DNA of 16,545 nt. Source: an uncultured Bacteroidales bacterium (GTDB taxonomy: Bacteria > Bacteroidota > Bacteroidia > Bacteroidales > UBA932). The stretch covers positions 1 through 16,545 of the forward strand of contig ONFK01000007.1 of assembly GCA_900317065.1 (NCBI GenBank). The letters are read 5' to 3'. Made by a program: the position numbers and the translations under genes. A model generated the notes under the pieces. The model searched no databases. It had not been told where the DNA came from and worked only from the letters and a program-made list of their open reading frames with translations. Below, piece after piece: positions 15,624-16,545 of this stretch (position 1 is its first letter; the number at the start of each line of letters is the position of its first letter).

Positions 15624-16545
15624 TTATTTTTTCCGTCCTTTCCAGAGGGCGGTCATATCTTCCAAGGTCTTGCCCTTGGTTTCGGGGACGAGTTTCCAGA
15701 CGAAGATGGCTGCCACCAGGCAGATGCCGCCGTAGAGGGCGTAGGCGAAGAAGTGGCTGTAGGTGTACATAGGCACGAAGGTGCTGGACACTATGAAGTT
15801 GAATATCCACTGGAACGCCACTGCTATGGCAGTCGCCTGGCTGCGTATGGTATTGGGGAAGAGTTCCGAGATGTACACCCAGCAGATGGGCCCCCAGCTG
15901 AACATGAAGCAGGCGCTGTAAACCATTATGCTGATGACGGGCACGAGGGCGGGGAGGGCCACTACGTTCGAAAGGGCCACGCCTATTGCTCCTAGGGCCA
16001 TTCCCAGGGAACCGGTGATGAGCAGGGGCTTGCGTCCCAGCTTCTCGACCGTGAACACGGCCACCAGTGTGAAGGAGATGTTGATCACTCCCATTATGAC
16101 CGTGAAGAGCATATTGTTGCTGACGCCCATGGATTCGAAGATGCGGGGAGCGAAGTAGAGCACGGCATTGATGCCTATTATCTGCTGGAACACGCTCAGC
16201 ATGCATCCAATGAATATCACCAGCCAGCCATAGCTGAAGAGTTTCTCGGTCTTCTCGACTGCGGTGGCCTTGATTTCGGCCAATATCTCGCGGGCCTTTG
16301 CCTCGCCGTTTATGTTGCTGAGCACGCCGAGGGCCTTGTCATCCTGGCCGTTGAGGGCAAGATAGCGGGGAGTCTCTGGCACCAGCAGTATGAGCAGGGT
16401 GAAGAGAGCGGCGGGCACTGCCTCGCTCACGAACATCACCCTCCAGCCTATGCTGTTGGTCCACTCCACCACGGCCGGGTCATTGGCGTGGGAGCGGATG
16501 ATGAGGAAATTCACGAAATACACCACCAGCTGGCCGAAGATAATG
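15624..16545 (-). CDS. xylE: XylE-like sugar:proton symporter (5' end outside window)
   Basis: About 307 C-terminal residues are present; the frame is open to the right edge. The sugar-porter signatures are clear: VPETPRYL after the sixth helix, QQIIGINAVLYFAP (sugar-binding helix), EKLGRKPLL, FSWGPICWVYISELFP and the end signature VPETKGKTLE. The order and spacing follow E. coli XylE closely, including the Trp in SWGP that stacks on the sugar, so xylose or a similar pentose/hexose is the likely cargo. Specificity is inference. It is the first visible gene of the minus-strand operon, and its promoter would lie beyond the window. Confidence 0.9.
   Translation of the reverse strand, partial: IIFGQLVVYFVNFLIIRSHANDPAVVEWTNSIGWRVMFVSEAVPAALFTLLILLVPETPRYLALNGQDDKALGVLSNINGEAKAREILAEIKATAVEKTEKLFSYGWLVIFIGCMLSVFQQIIGINAVLYFAPRIFESMGVSNNMLFTVIMGVINISFTLVAVFTVEKLGRKPLLITGSLGMALGAIGVALSNVVALPALVPVISIMVYSACFMFSWGPICWVYISELFPNTIRSQATAIAVAFQWIFNFIVSSTFVPMYTYSHFFAYALYGGICLVAAIFVWKLVPETKGKTLEDMTALWKGRKK

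Overview
This 16.5 kb window looks like a chromosomal segment of a fairly GC-rich member of Bacteroidales. The evidence is the repeated TAnnTTTG promoter element typical of Bacteroidota, starts without Shine-Dalgarno sequences, and the gene content: ORF6N protein, ECF sigma fragment, exported tricorn-type protease, secreted SGNH and nitrilase-type hydrolases, and a XylE-like sugar porter. The genus cannot be fixed from sequence alone.

Left part (1-4434). A secreted esterase with two alpha/beta-hydrolase modules runs off the left edge on the minus strand. Divergent from it is an ECF sigma factor that stops after region 2 and is treated as broken. Next comes an AT-rich insert (about 1865-2962) carrying an intact ORF6N-domain gene with a PLD-like C-terminus. 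A membrane-anchored metallophosphoesterase follows on the minus strand. Divergent from that is a promoter, a start codon and a decayed fragment of a membrane protein.

Middle (4412-6768, minus). recO, a small-molecule kinase of the APH fold and a tyrosine-phosphatase-like enzyme form a compact operon read from a promoter abutting recO.

Plus-strand pair (6860-11373). A 1,081-residue exported tricorn-like S41 protease is followed, with a GTGA overlap, by an NhaC-type Na+/H+ antiporter. The antiporter ends tail-to-tail with the next operon, and the two stop codons overlap inside TTAG, leaving no room for a conventional intergenic terminator.

Right part (11370-16545, minus). At least five genes are packed with overlaps or gaps of 2-6 bases: XylE-like sugar porter (5' end outside the window), EamA permease, DAACS-family symporter with altered binding motifs, exported carbon-nitrogen hydrolase, exported SGNH esterase. 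This reads as a unit in which periplasmic hydrolases release small products and inner-membrane carriers import them. The substrate is unknown.

The most notable observations are: (i) four genes whose TAnnTTTG box ends only 4-7 bases before ATG, which suggests leaderless mRNAs; (ii) a nitrilase fused to what looks like half of a catalytically dead glycerophosphodiesterase-type domain; (iii) the tandem esterase; (iv) the broken sigma gene beside an AT-rich insert. I saw no rRNA, tRNA, CRISPR array or insertion-sequence transposase. No gene-free stretch exceeds 300 bases.
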